The notes under the pieces are model-generated. The model saw only the letters and a program-made list of their open reading frames with translations, did no database searches and was not told the origin of the DNA. Positions 27,992-38,352 of a stretch of 64,000 nucleotides of DNA are shown here, piece by piece; position 1 is the stretch's first letter; each line of letters opens with the position of its first letter. The stretch covers positions 124,001 through 188,000 of the forward strand of contig NZ_JAFGYY010000006.1 of the NCBI RefSeq assembly GCF_017491605.1, read 5' to 3'. The translations under genes were made by a program, and so were the position numbers. The stretch is from Pseudomonas sp. 30_B. Lineage in GTDB: Bacteria > Pseudomonadota > Gammaproteobacteria > Pseudomonadales > Pseudomonadaceae.

Positions 27992-28417
27992 ATGGCTATT
28001 ACAGTCCACTGCGACATCGTCAGCGCCGAAGCGGAGATCTTCTCCGGTCTGGTCGAGCTGGTCGTCGCGCACGGCGCCCTGGGTGATCTGGGTATCGCTC
28101 CGGGCCACGCGCCGCTGATCACCGAGCTCAAGCCGGGTCCGATCCGCCTGGTGAAGCAGGGTGGCGAGCAGGAGGTGTACTACATCTCCGGCGGCTTCCT
28201 CGAAGTGCAGCCGAACATGGTCAAGGTTCTCGCCGACACCGTGATTCGCGCAGGCGACCTCGACGAAGCGGCTGCCCAGACCGCACTGAAGGAAGCTGAG
28301 AAGGCTCTGCACTCCAAAGGTGCCGAGTTTGACTACAGCTCCGCCGCAGCCCGCCTGGCCGAAGCCGCAGCGCAACTGCGCACGGTCCAGCAGGTTCGCA
28401 AGAAGTTCGGCGGCTAA
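27992..28417 (+). CDS. atpC: F1 ATP synthase subunit epsilon
   Basis: 141 residues: N-terminal beta sandwich ([28 protein letters not shown]) and C-terminal helical pair that can brake the rotor. Last gene of the atp operon; a hairpin terminator starts 37 bases later. Confidence 0.97.
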   Translation: MAITVHCDIVSAEAEIFSGLVELVVAHGALGDLGIAPGHAPLITELKPGPIRLVKQGGEQEVYYISGGFLEVQPNMVKVLADTVIRAGDLDEAAAQTALKEAEKALHSKGAEFDYSSAAARLAEAAAQLRTVQQVRKKFGG

Positions 28418-28454
28418 GCCGGCGCGAAGCCCTCGGGCTTTAGCGACAAATGGG

Positions 28455-28487
28455 AAAAGGGTAGCCTTGGCTACCCTTTTTCTTTTT
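28455..28487 (+). terminator. Terminator of the atp operon
   Basis: AAAAGGGTAGCC-tt-GGCTACCCTTTTT followed by CTTTTT, a strong Rho-independent hairpin. Confidence 0.93.
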
Positions 28488-28531
28488 CTACACCCGGGGT
28501 TCTCCCCGCTCACCAGGACGGTCTGTCATTC

Positions 28532-29899
28532 ATGTCCCTCGAAATCGTCATTCTCGCCGCTGGCCAGGGCACGCGTATGCGTTCGGCCCTGCCGAAAGTC
28601 CTTCACCCGGTCGCTGGCAAGCCGATGCTCGCCCATGTGATCGATACCGCGCGCACGCTCAGCCCTTCCCGTATCCATGTGGTGATCGGGCACGGTGCGG
28701 AGCTGGTACGGGAACGACTGCAGGCGGACGACCTGAATTTCGTGATCCAGGAGCAGCAGCTCGGCACCGGCCATGCCGTAGCCCAGGCTGCCCCCTTCCT
28801 GAGTGCGGACAAGGTGTTGATCCTCTACGGCGACGTGCCGCTGATCGAGCAGCCGACCCTGGAGCGTCTGATGGCCCAGGCCAGTGTTGAACAGCTGGCG
28901 CTGCTGACCGTCGAACTGGACGATCCAACCGGCTACGGCCGCATCATTCGTGACGCCGCTGGCGAGGTACAGGCCATCGTCGAGCAGAAGGACGCGTCCC
29001 CCGAGCAGCGCGCCATCCGCGAAGGCAACACCGGCATCCTCGCCGTGCCGCGCGAGCGCCTGGCTGGCTGGCTGTCGCGCCTGTCCAATGCCAACGCCCA
29101 GGGCGAGTACTACCTCACCGACGTGATCGCCATGGCGGTCTCCGATGGCCTGCGCGTCGCCACCGCGCAGCCGCAGGCGGCCATGGAAGTCCAGGGCGCC
29201 AACGATCGCCTGCAACTTTCCGAGCTGGAGCGCTTCTTCCAGCAGCGTGTGGCGCGTCGCCTGATGGCCCAGGGCGTGACCCTGATCGATCCGGCGCGCT
29301 TCGATGTGCGTGGTGAGGTCAGTGTCGGCCGCGACGTGCAGATCGACATCAACGTGATTCTCGAAGGCCAGGTGGAAATCGAGGACAACGTACAGATCGG
29401 CCCGAACTGCTATATCAAGGACAGCACCCTGCGCCGCGGCGCCATCATCAAGGCCAACTCGCACCTGGAAGGCGCCCATGTCGGTCCGGACAGCGATGTC
29501 GGCCCGTTCGCCCGCCTGCGTCCGGGCAGCGTGCTGGAGCGCAAGGTGCATGTGGGTAACTTCGTCGAGCTGAAGAACGCCCACCTGCAGGACGGCGTGA
29601 AGGTCGGTCACCTCACCTACCTGGGCGACACCGAAGTCGGTGCGCGCACCAACATCGGTGCCGGCACCATCACCTGCAACTACGATGGCGCCAACAAGTG
29701 GCGCACCACCATTGGCGAGGACGTCTTCATCGGCTCCAACAACTCCCTGGTGGCGCCTGTGGATATCGGCGCCGGCGCCACGACTGGCGCAGGTTCCACC
29801 GTGACCGCAGAGGTTCCGGCCGGCACCCTGGCGGTGGGTCGCGCCAAGCAGCGCGTGATCGAAGGCTGGAAGCGTCCGGAAAAGATCAAGAAGTCCTGA
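28532..29899 (+). CDS. glmU: Bifunctional GlcNAc-1-P uridyltransferase / GlcN-1-P acetyltransferase
   Basis: 455 residues making UDP-GlcNAc for peptidoglycan and LPS. The N-terminal pyrophosphorylase domain has [19 protein letters not shown]; from about residue 250 the hexapeptide-repeat left-handed helix carries the acetyltransferase ([33 protein letters not shown]). Short linker helices separate the two. Usual position after atpC in Pseudomonas, here with its own unit behind the atp terminator. Confidence 0.97.
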   Translation: MSLEIVILAAGQGTRMRSALPKVLHPVAGKPMLAHVIDTARTLSPSRIHVVIGHGAELVRERLQADDLNFVIQEQQLGTGHAVAQAAPFLSADKVLILYGDVPLIEQPTLERLMAQASVEQLALLTVELDDPTGYGRIIRDAAGEVQAIVEQKDASPEQRAIREGNTGILAVPRERLAGWLSRLSNANAQGEYYLTDVIAMAVSDGLRVATAQPQAAMEVQGANDRLQLSELERFFQQRVARRLMAQGVTLIDPARFDVRGEVSVGRDVQIDINVILEGQVEIEDNVQIGPNCYIKDSTLRRGAIIKANSHLEGAHVGPDSDVGPFARLRPGSVLERKVHVGNFVELKNAHLQDGVKVGHLTYLGDTEVGARTNIGAGTITCNYDGANKWRTTIGEDVFIGSNNSLVAPVDIGAGATTGAGSTVTAEVPAGTLAVGRAKQRVIEGWKRPEKIKKS

Positions 29900-29958
29900 C
29901 GCTTCGCAAATCCGCCTGTGGGTAAGTTTTTATTCACAGGCGGGACTACGCTATCTCG

Positions 29959-29967
29959 TTATCCACA
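29959..29967 (+). promoter_or_regulatory. Exact intergenic DnaA box
   Basis: TTATCCACA between glmU and the MarC-family gene, 18 kb from dnaA. Confidence 0.6.
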
Positions 29968-30030
29968 GACGATTCCCGAACCGCGCCGCCGCTCGGGCCG
30001 GGGCGTCTTTCCTGCCGGAGTTTCCCGATC

Positions 30031-30618
30031 ATGCTCGGCGTCGCCGTCCTGATCTTCCTGATCACCGACCCGTTCGGCAACATCGCGGTGTTCCTCGCCG
30101 CCCTGAAATCCGTCCCGGCCGAACGCCGGCTCAAGGTCGCCCTGCGTGAACTGTTGCTCGCCCTCGGTCTGCTGCTGATCTTCCTCACGCTGGGCGAGCA
30201 CATCCTCACCGGCCTCGGGCTGACCAAGGAAGCTACCGGGATCGCCGGCGGCATCATTCTCTTCGTGGTCGCCATGCGCCTGATCTTCCCGACCCCGCAG
30301 GGCGTGCTCGGCGACATGCCCGACAGCGAGCCGCTGCTGGTGCCCCTGGCCACCCCGGCCGTGGCGGGCCCCTCGGCGCTGGCCATGCTGATCACCCTGC
30401 GCACCACCTACACTGGTCCCTTGTGGGAGTTGTATCTGGCGGTGATCCTGGCCTGGGCGGCGACGGCCGTGATCCTGTTGCAGGCCTCGTTCCTCCAGCG
30501 CTTCCTCGGTCCGCGCGGGCTGACCGCAGTGGAGCGACTGGCCGGCATGCTGCTGATCATGCTCAGCGTGAACATGCTCCTGCAGAATCTGCGCAGCGTC
30601 CTGCACATTGCAGCGTGA
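30031..30618 (+). CDS. MarC-family integral membrane protein
   Basis: 195 residues with six hydrophobic segments, opening VLIFLITDPFGNIAVFLAAL and containing GGIILFVVAMRLIFP and PLATPAVAGPSALAMLI, the conserved pattern of the MarC (UPF0056) family. The biochemical role of the family is unknown despite the historical link to multiple antibiotic resistance. GGAG lies nine bases before the ATG. The amidase gene begins nine bases after its stop, so the two may be cotranscribed. Confidence 0.8.
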   Translation: MLGVAVLIFLITDPFGNIAVFLAALKSVPAERRLKVALRELLLALGLLLIFLTLGEHILTGLGLTKEATGIAGGIILFVVAMRLIFPTPQGVLGDMPDSEPLLVPLATPAVAGPSALAMLITLRTTYTGPLWELYLAVILAWAATAVILLQASFLQRFLGPRGLTAVERLAGMLLIMLSVNMLLQNLRSVLHIAA

Positions 30619-30626
30619 GTGAGTCC

Positions 30627-31409
30627 ATGACCCTTCGTGCCCTCTGTCTCGCCTTGTCCGCCTTGCTGCTCGCCGGCTGCGCCGAGCAGGGGCTGCAGAT
30701 CGATCGCACGCATGTCTCACGCAACCAGGACAGCCGCATCCAGTACATCATCATCCATTACACGTCGGAGAGCCTGCCGGGTTCGCTGCGGGTCCTGACG
30801 CGCGGCGAGGTCAGCGCCCATTACTTGATCGGCGACCAGCCGCCGACCATCTACCAGCTGGTGGATGAGAACCGCCGCGCCTGGCACGCCGGGCAGAGCG
30901 AATGGCAGGGCCGTACCTGGCTGAACTCCACCTCGATCGGCATCGAGCTGGTCAATCCCGGCTACCGTGAAACTCCCAGCGGCAAGATCTGGTACCCCTA
31001 TCCGGATGGGCAGATCGATGCGCTGATCGCCCTGCTCAAGGACATCAGCAAGCGTCAGGGCATCACCCCGGACCATATCCTCGGGCACAGCGACATCGCT
31101 CCGCAGCGCAAGGTCGACCCGGGCCCGCTGTTTCCCTGGAAGAAGCTCGCCGATGCCGGCCTGATCCCCTGGCCCAAGCCAGGTGAGATCGCCCGTCGCC
31201 TGGGCGAGCTGAATGGCCAGTTGCCCGCCCCGGGGTGGTTCCAGCAGCAATTGGCGCGCCACGGCTACGCGGTACCGCTCAACGGCGTGCTCGATGATGA
31301 GACGCGCAACGTGATCGCGGCCTTCCAGATGCGCTTCCGCCCAGACCGTTTCGACGGCGAGCCGGATCTGGAGACTGCAGCGCTGTTGCTGGCCGTACCG
31401 ACCAGCTAA
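30627..31409 (+). CDS. ampDh2: N-acetylmuramoyl-L-alanine amidase (AmpDh2-like lipoprotein)
   Basis: 260 residues: signal peptide with lipobox LLAGC, an Amidase_2 domain with zinc-ligand regions YIIIHYTSE, and HSDIAPQRKVDPGP near residue 150-165 (His and Asp ligands), then a C-terminal peptidoglycan-binding domain (VPLNGVLDDETRNVIAAFQMRF). It cleaves MurNAc-L-Ala bonds in envelope peptidoglycan. In P. aeruginosa ampDh2 (PA5485) sits next to kinB exactly as here. Its stop overlaps the convergent kinB stop by four bases. Confidence 0.9.
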   Translation: MTLRALCLALSALLLAGCAEQGLQIDRTHVSRNQDSRIQYIIIHYTSESLPGSLRVLTRGEVSAHYLIGDQPPTIYQLVDENRRAWHAGQSEWQGRTWLNSTSIGIELVNPGYRETPSGKIWYPYPDGQIDALIALLKDISKRQGITPDHILGHSDIAPQRKVDPGPLFPWKKLADAGLIPWPKPGEIARRLGELNGQLPAPGWFQQQLARHGYAVPLNGVLDDETRNVIAAFQMRFRPDRFDGEPDLETAALLLAVPTS

Positions 31410-33195
31410 AGCGGCAGCAGTACGTAGAAGCGCGAGCCCTTGCCCGGCTGCGAGTGCAGCACGATGCGTCCGCCGTGCAACTGGACGATCTCCCGGCACA
31501 GGGCCAGGCCCAGGCCCGCGCCACCCTTCTTGCGCCCGACCTGGACGAAGGGTTCGAAGATGCGGCTCTGCTGGCTGAAGGGAATCCCATCGCCGCTGTC
31601 CTCCACGGCGATCGCTACCCGCTCATCATGACAACGCGCCTGTAGCCGAATCACCCCACCCTCGGGGGTGTGGCGCAGGGCATTGCTGATCAGGTTGTCG
31701 ATGACCCGCTCGATCTGCAGGCGATCGAGGTTCAGTGGCGGCAGGTCCGTGGCGGTCTCCAGCTGGAGCTCGATGAGTTGGCTGCGCGCCTGCCCTTCGA
31801 AGCGTTGCCGGGCCTGCCCGAGGATTTCGGCGATGTCGCACGGCTGCAGGTCGAGCTTCTGCGTGCCGCTCTGGTAACGGGAGAAATTCAGCAGGTCGCC
31901 GATGAGCAGCACCAGCCGACGCATCTCCTCGTCGACCGTACTCATCAGATCGTACTCGCGAGACCCCTTGGGGAAGGCCAGGCGTTCGGACAACAGGCCG
32001 AAGGCCATGTGCATGCCGGTCACCGGCGTGCGTAGCTCATGGGAGGCGCGCAGCACGAAGTCATTGCGCACCCGTTCGAAGGCGCGTTGTTCGGTGACAT
32101 CGCGCAGCACCATCACCGCCCCGATGTTTCGTCCGTCGTCGTGGGTGACCGGCGACATGCCCCAGGTCAGTAGCCGTTGCTCCCCGTTCACCTCTACCAC
32201 CAGATCCTGGGGTGTTTCCTCCAGAAGGTTACCCGCCAGGACCCGTTGGGTGGCCTGGGTCAGCTCCGGGTTGTCCAGCAGAGCGCCGAGGTCCTGGCCA
32301 TGCGGATCGCTTCTGGAGAATAACTGGCGGCTGGCGACCGGATTGGCGTGCTCGATGCGGCCCTCGCGATCAAGGATCACCAGGCCGTCGTCAATGCTGT
32401 CGAGCACCGCCTGCAGGCGCCGGCGTCCATAGCCGATGGCCTCGGTATTGGTTTCCCGGTAAAGGCGCAGGGCCTCCGCCATCAGGCCAAATCGGCGGCT
32501 CAGGGTGGTCATCTCGGCCACCGGGGAAATGGGCAGGGTCAGGTCGAAATCACCGCGTCCGATCTTGTCCGCGGCCCTGCTCAGGGCTTCGATGGGCGCG
32601 CCGAAGCGGCGGGCGATGCTGTGGGCGGTGATGAAGCCGATCACCAGAATGGCCAGGCCCACCATTCCGAGGAGCCCGCTGATCAACAGGGTCCGCGTGC
32701 GGGTGTCGCTTTCCTGGGTGCCGATGTTGCGCATGGCGAACTCGTGCAGGGCGAGCATTTGTTGCCGGAGCGCGTCCAGGTTGCGGCTCAGGTCGCTGTC
32801 GTCGAGCAGCTCGGTACGGCCGGGCCCCGGGTTTTCCGTGGTTGCGACGAACTGCCGGTGAGCGTTGGCGATCTGTTCCAGCAATTGCTGTTCGGTGTCG
32901 CTGGAGTCGCGCTTCTGGCCACGCTCCAGCGAGTCGCGGAAGTACTGGCGGGCCGCCGCCAGACGCTGGATGTCCGGTTCCGTGCTGAGTACCTGGACCA
33001 GCTCGTCACCCAGGGCCTGGTGCAACTGCTGGCTGACTTCGATGGTGTCGAAGTTGCGCTGGATGAGACCCGCCTGCTCGCGGCCGGTGAGCACCACGCT
33101 GAACAGCCCCAGCAGCAGCCCCAGCAGGGCCACCGTCATGAGCGCCGAGATGCTCAGGAAGAGCTGGGTGCGCAATGTCAGCGGCAGGCGCAGTT

Positions 33196-33199
<4 letters not shown>
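31406..33199 (-). CDS. kinB: Sensor histidine kinase KinB
   Basis: 597 residues: N-terminal helix (LFLSISALMTVALLGLLLGLF), a periplasmic sensor region to about residue 165, a second helix (GLLGMVGLAILVIGFITAHS), HAMP, PAS domain (LQAVLDSIDDGLVILDREGRI), the H box FVLRASHELRTPVTG, N box and G boxes (DSGDGIPFSQQ, GGAGLGLALCREI). It controls phosphorylation of AlgB. Start is GTG 33199, overlapping the algB stop (GTGA). KinB restrains alginate production in P. aeruginosa. Confidence 0.93.
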
Positions 33200-34542
<1,343 letters not shown>

Positions 34543-34648
34543 TCAAGGTGATCCTCATAATTTGTCGTGGGTAAATTCTTAGTCCAGGAATTTTCGTGCA
34601 AGTTGCAAAGGCGCTACCCAGAGCGTCGGGCAGGGTGCAACGGCAGAG

Positions 34649-34657
34649 TTATCCACA
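34649..34657 (+). promoter_or_regulatory. Exact intergenic DnaA box
   Basis: TTATCCACA in the 220-base divergent space between algB and the BON-domain gene. Confidence 0.6.
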
Positions 34658-34762
34658 TGACAGGTAATGCGTTGAAATAAAAGGACTTATCAACAGAATG
34701 GCACTGCCATGGGCATTTTGCTGTCTTTACAGGCAGTACAGAAAATCGCCAAGGAGTAACCC

Positions 34763-35605
34763 ATGCCCATCCCGAAGCTGCTTGTCCTGGCCCTCGGCAG
34801 CCTGCTGCTGGCCACTGCGCCGTTGGTCGGCCAGGCCGAGGAATCCACGCTTACCGAACAGCTGGCCGAGGCGCGCCAGGAGGGGTCGATCTGGACCGCC
34901 ATCAACCTCAACCGCGACCTGAAGCCCTTCAAGCTCAGCGTGGATGTGGAAAAGGGCCGCGCCGTGCTGGGTGGCAAGGTCGCCAGTGAAGAACAGCGTG
35001 AACTGGCGGCGCAGGTTGCGCTGAGTGTCGAAGGCATCACCTCTGTGGATAACCGGATTACCGTCGATCCGGCGCTGGCCAGCGGCGAGGCACCCCGCAG
35101 CGATGCCGTGCAGCGCTGGGACGACGCGGCGCTGGCCGCCCGGGTCAAGGCCAAGTTGCTGCTGGACAAGCCGGCCGAAGGCCTGGACATCAAGGTGTCC
35201 AGCAAGGCGGGTGCGGTCACCCTGGAAGGCACTGTGCCCAGCGAGGAGGCCAGCCAGCAGGCCTCCCACCTCGCTGCACAGACCGAAGGGGTCGCCTCTG
35301 TGGATAACCGCCTGAAGGTGGTGCCCGATGGCGCCTCGACCAAGAAGCTGGAGGATTCCGTGAACGATGCGCAGGCTGCGGTCAGCGATGCCTGGATCAC
35401 CAGCCAGATCAAGGCCGACGTGCTGGCGCGCCATGCGCTGAGCGGACTGTCCATCGGCGTATCGACCCGCGATGGGGTGGTCAGCCTCAGCGGCGTGGTG
35501 CCCAGCAATGCCGAGCGCCAGCAGTTGATCGACACCGCGCGCAAGACCCGTGGTGTGCATGAAGTGGATGCCAGCGCCCTGAAGGTGGCCGGCCAGGCCA
35601 CCTGA
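34763..35605 (+). CDS. Periplasmic BON-domain protein (three BON repeats)
   Basis: 280 residues: signal peptide (LLVLALGSLLLATAPLVGQA), then three BON-like units of about 70 residues, each with a hydrophobic strand GxVxLxGxVxS and a closing VDNR-like strand (residues about 42-105, 120-190 and 205-275). BON domains bind phospholipid or peptidoglycan and are typical of envelope-stress proteins such as OsmY. Two copies of TCTGTGGATAACCG encode SVDNR in the first two repeats and thereby create exact DnaA boxes at 35044 and 35299. AAGGAG precedes the ATG. Divergent from algB. Confidence 0.85.
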   Translation: MPIPKLLVLALGSLLLATAPLVGQAEESTLTEQLAEARQEGSIWTAINLNRDLKPFKLSVDVEKGRAVLGGKVASEEQRELAAQVALSVEGITSVDNRITVDPALASGEAPRSDAVQRWDDAALAARVKAKLLLDKPAEGLDIKVSSKAGAVTLEGTVPSEEASQQASHLAAQTEGVASVDNRLKVVPDGASTKKLEDSVNDAQAAVSDAWITSQIKADVLARHALSGLSIGVSTRDGVVSLSGVVPSNAERQQLIDTARKTRGVHEVDASALKVAGQAT

Positions 35606-35821
35606 CGGCATCGACCGTTCCGCGGTTGCAAAACGCACGGTGAAAGCCTGGCAATCGTGCAGGATGCCGACGCAACCCCTCAGCACGAATTATTCAACTG
35701 ATTGTTTTTAAAGGATAAAAAATACAAAAGCAGCCTGGCATGTGGCGTGCAGACTCCCAAGGAAAATCGGTCCACGCCGCCTGCATGGGCAAGGATGCTC
35801 GCGACGGCCAGGAGAGTCGGG

Positions 35822-36088
35822 ATGAATAGCCATGAAACGCGTGTCGATGTCTGGAGCCGGGTCCTGCTGGCCATCGCCCTGTTGCTGTTGCTGATCCACC
35901 AGGTGCAATCGGTGTCGCCGTCCCTGGGTTATCCCCGCGTACTTATCCCCAGCGCAACCAGCGTGCTCTCGGACACCCCGAGTTATCCACAGATGCTTCC
36001 GGCCAGGGATGACATCAACCGGCACCTGAACACGAGGTCCCACGAACCGCAGGCGGCAACCGCCCGTCAGGGGGGCTGGGTGTTCTGA
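35822..36088 (+). CDS. Small single-pass membrane protein of unknown function
   Basis: 88 residues; not recognised. ATG 35822 has AGGAGAG ten bases upstream. One hydrophobic helix (VWSRVLLAIALLLLLIHQV, residues about 10-28) is followed by a Ser/Pro-rich tail ending GGWVF. The exact DnaA box 35983-35991 is inside the tail codons (SYPQM), and TTATCCCCA occurs at 35943. Flanked by the BON gene and the DUF1328 gene on the same strand, suggesting an envelope-stress unit. Being small and GC-rich, it could be spurious, but the ribosome site and helix favour a real gene. Confidence 0.55.
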   Translation: MNSHETRVDVWSRVLLAIALLLLLIHQVQSVSPSLGYPRVLIPSATSVLSDTPSYPQMLPARDDINRHLNTRSHEPQAATARQGGWVF

Positions 36089-36196
36089 ATTCGTGGACTG
36101 TCCACACCTCAGGTGGCTTGAACATCGGGAGAAAGGTCATCCCGACGGCTACTCCGGCAGTGCTGCCGAATCGACCACGAGAAGAGGAGAAATCCC

Positions 36197-36358
36197 ATGC
36201 TCAGTTGGGCTCTGACATTCCTGATCATCGCCATCATCGCCGGCGTGCTGGGTTTCGGCGGCATTGCAGGCGCCGCGACCAGCATTGCCAAGATCCTGTT
36301 CGTACTGTTCCTGGTGCTGTTCATCGTGTCGTTCATCGCCGGACGCTGGCGGGGCTGA
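36197..36358 (+). CDS. DUF1328 small membrane protein
   Basis: 53 residues, [20 protein letters not shown] followed by [19 protein letters not shown], two hydrophobic helices with Gly/Ala, ending GRWRG. This is the DUF1328 (UPF0391, YtjA) pattern, a stress-associated membrane peptide of unknown mechanism. AGAGGAGA provides a strong ribosome site. Too short for common length cut-offs. Confidence 0.85.
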   Translation: MLSWALTFLIIAIIAGVLGFGGIAGAATSIAKILFVLFLVLFIVSFIAGRWRG

Positions 36359-36391
36359 CACCCTTCTCCACTGCGGACGAGGTGTGTGGCC

Positions 36392-36865
36392 ATGGGCGTC
36401 ATCCGCGACCTGCTGATCGGTCTCCTGCTGCTGGCCGGTGTCGGGACCCAGGCCCTGGCGCTGGGGCCGGACAAGATATCCCGGTACCGGGTCGACCAGC
36501 TGATGGCATCCGATCAGCAGTACCGGCAGACCTGGCACTCCATGGTCCAGAATGAAGACAGGTTGCCCGACTGGGTGACGAGCCTCAGCGGCACCTCGAT
36601 GCCGATGCACTCGGTGGACAAACCCAGTGGCAAGTACCTGGTGGGCGAACTGTGCGAAGCCTACGACTGCACCAGGCATCGGCTCTATGTCGCGTTCAGC
36701 TGGGACAAGCAGAAGGCCTATGCCCTTTACGTGAAGGTGCCCGAAGGGCTGCCGCCGGACCAGGCGCCTAGCCGGCATGCCCGCCTGCGCTGGCTGGGCG
36801 AGCCCGACGACACGGTGAAAGGCATTCTGGATGAGGAGCTCAAGAGCGATCCGAGCTGGTTTTGA
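36392..36865 (+). CDS. Inhibitor of vertebrate lysozyme (Ivy) family protein
   Basis: 157 residues with an N-terminal signal peptide (LLIGLLLLAGVGTQALA). The Ivy loop is CEAYDC at residues 88-93, where the lysozyme-blocking form in E. coli Ivy is CKPHDC; LYVAFSWDKQKAYALYV and the C-terminal WLGEPDD match the family. Closest in context to P. aeruginosa PA5481 (ivyp2). The replacement of the loop His by Tyr may reduce inhibition of c-type lysozyme. ATG 36392 is preferred to GTG 36386 because the GAGG spacing suits it. Confidence 0.8.
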   Translation: MGVIRDLLIGLLLLAGVGTQALALGPDKISRYRVDQLMASDQQYRQTWHSMVQNEDRLPDWVTSLSGTSMPMHSVDKPSGKYLVGELCEAYDCTRHRLYVAFSWDKQKAYALYVKVPEGLPPDQAPSRHARLRWLGEPDDTVKGILDEELKSDPSWF

Positions 36866-37057
36866 TCGCGCGTGGCCGACGGCCCGCGCATGACCAGGGG
36901 GCCGGGATGTTCGGGGTGATTCGGGCCCTGAGCGACCCAGGGGTACAGGGAGTACCTCCGCAACGGCGGACCGGGTCAGGGGGAAAAGGCTGCGGCGGAA
37001 CCGGCGTGAGGACGAGACAGTGGTTCGCCTCACTTCGGTTCCGCAGAGCCGGGCCGC

Positions 37058-37717
37058 TTACGGCTTGAAGTTGGCGGCGTCGCGCGCCCAGCCGTCGATC
37101 ACCGGTTTCAGGTCGTTGAGTGTCAGGTGTGTGCTCTTGTTCTCCAGCGTCTTGCCGGCGCCTTTGCGTACCACCTTGGCCACCGGCTTGCTGGTGGCGC
37201 CGTCCAGGGCCTCCATTTCCACATAGACCTCGGTTTCCTGGTCCCGCGTGCCGATGGCAGTGCTGGTAGCTGCGACCACCAGGGCGATCGGGATGACCTC
37301 GTAGGCATGCAGGCCTTCGGTAGATACGTTCACGCCGGTGATAGCGGTCTTCAGTACCAGGGTGTCGCGATCGGCCTGCTGCACCACCCGGTAGCGGCTG
37401 CCCAGCTGCCGCTCGATCTGCTGTTTCAGGTAGTCGGGAATGGCATTCAGGGTCGTCTGATCGACGTTCTCGGTCGGCTTGGGCTGCGGGAAGTACACCG
37501 GCCGCTCCACCAGCACCGAGCTGTAGTTATCCAGTTTCAGGTTCGGGTCCACCCAGCGCAGCACCGGTTGCCCACTGGGCGAGGTCGCCGGCTTGAGCTG
37601 GGAGTAGTCGTCGAGGAAGCCGGAATACTGCGAGGCATCGGGCTTCTGGCTGGAGCAACCGGCCAGCGCCAGGGTGCCGGCCAACAGCAGGGTGGGTACT
37701 ACCGAGAGTCGCGTCAT
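37058..37717 (-). CDS. DUF3313 outer-membrane lipoprotein
   Basis: 219 residues. Signal peptide with lipobox LALAGC (Cys21). The body contains YSGFLDDYSQLKP, VLVERPVYFPQP and LVVAATSTAIGTRDQETEVYVEMEALD, the DUF3313 pattern. Function unknown; Ser22-Ser23 after the Cys would favour outer-membrane sorting. ATG 37717 is used, since the long upstream extension of the frame has no helix or ribosome site. It converges on the Ivy gene across about 190 empty bases. Confidence 0.8.
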   Translation of the reverse strand: MTRLSVVPTLLLAGTLALAGCSSQKPDASQYSGFLDDYSQLKPATSPSGQPVLRWVDPNLKLDNYSSVLVERPVYFPQPKPTENVDQTTLNAIPDYLKQQIERQLGSRYRVVQQADRDTLVLKTAITGVNVSTEGLHAYEVIPIALVVAATSTAIGTRDQETEVYVEMEALDGATSKPVAKVVRKGAGKTLENKSTHLTLNDLKPVIDGWARDAANFKP

Positions 37718-38352
37718 AGAGTGTCCTGTCTCTGAAGGTTCACCGCGTCGTTCGCATGTTCGGCTGGCGCGGATCAGGGGCGGCAGGGTAGCCGCATGCT
37801 GTTTCGAACCGGCTCGAACTTCACTGATGTCGGTCAATCCGAAGTGGTCAGGAATCGATCTACAATGCCCCGCCGATTCCTCTCGGCGCACTGACCTCAA
37901 TAATGAAGGGCGGTCTCCGGCGACTTATCCACAAGCGCCGGCGTTCCTGCCCCTTGCAGTCAGTGGCCCCTTCCGTGGCCATGGCCCTCCGAAATGGTCC
38001 TTCGACGCGACCGTACATCCGGTAACAGGAAGCCCGGGTGTCTCGATTCCGGACGGCTGATTCGTTCAACCCACGCCATTGAAGGCATGAATGCAACAAG
38101 CCTAGCCGGCTTTGCAGATCGCTGCGTGACAGGCATTGAGGAGCCTGCCTCATGCAATAAATCAAGGGGCGATGGACCTGGAACCAAGGTTTCAGATGCC
38201 TTTTCCTATGCCGATTGTGCATGGGGTAGGCGGCTCCGGCATTAGACGAGGGATGAGGGTGTAGGAATCATGCGCCCCCTTTTCGCTGGCCATCGGTACC
38301 CCGGTGGCGAAGCGGAACCCCGACTTCCACAAGAATCAAGGGTGACTCAACT
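37718..38352. other. Gene-free space before gltP
   Basis: 635 bases between divergent DUF3313 and gltP genes. Contains one exact DnaA box, TTATCCACA at 37925-37933. No convincing gene, hairpin terminator or strong promoter is seen; short frames here lack ribosome sites and recognisable protein features. Confidence 0.6.

Noticed and set aside
37900..38350. Short frames upstream of gltP
   Set aside because: Arg/Pro-rich translations without ribosome sites or known features; treated as non-coding.
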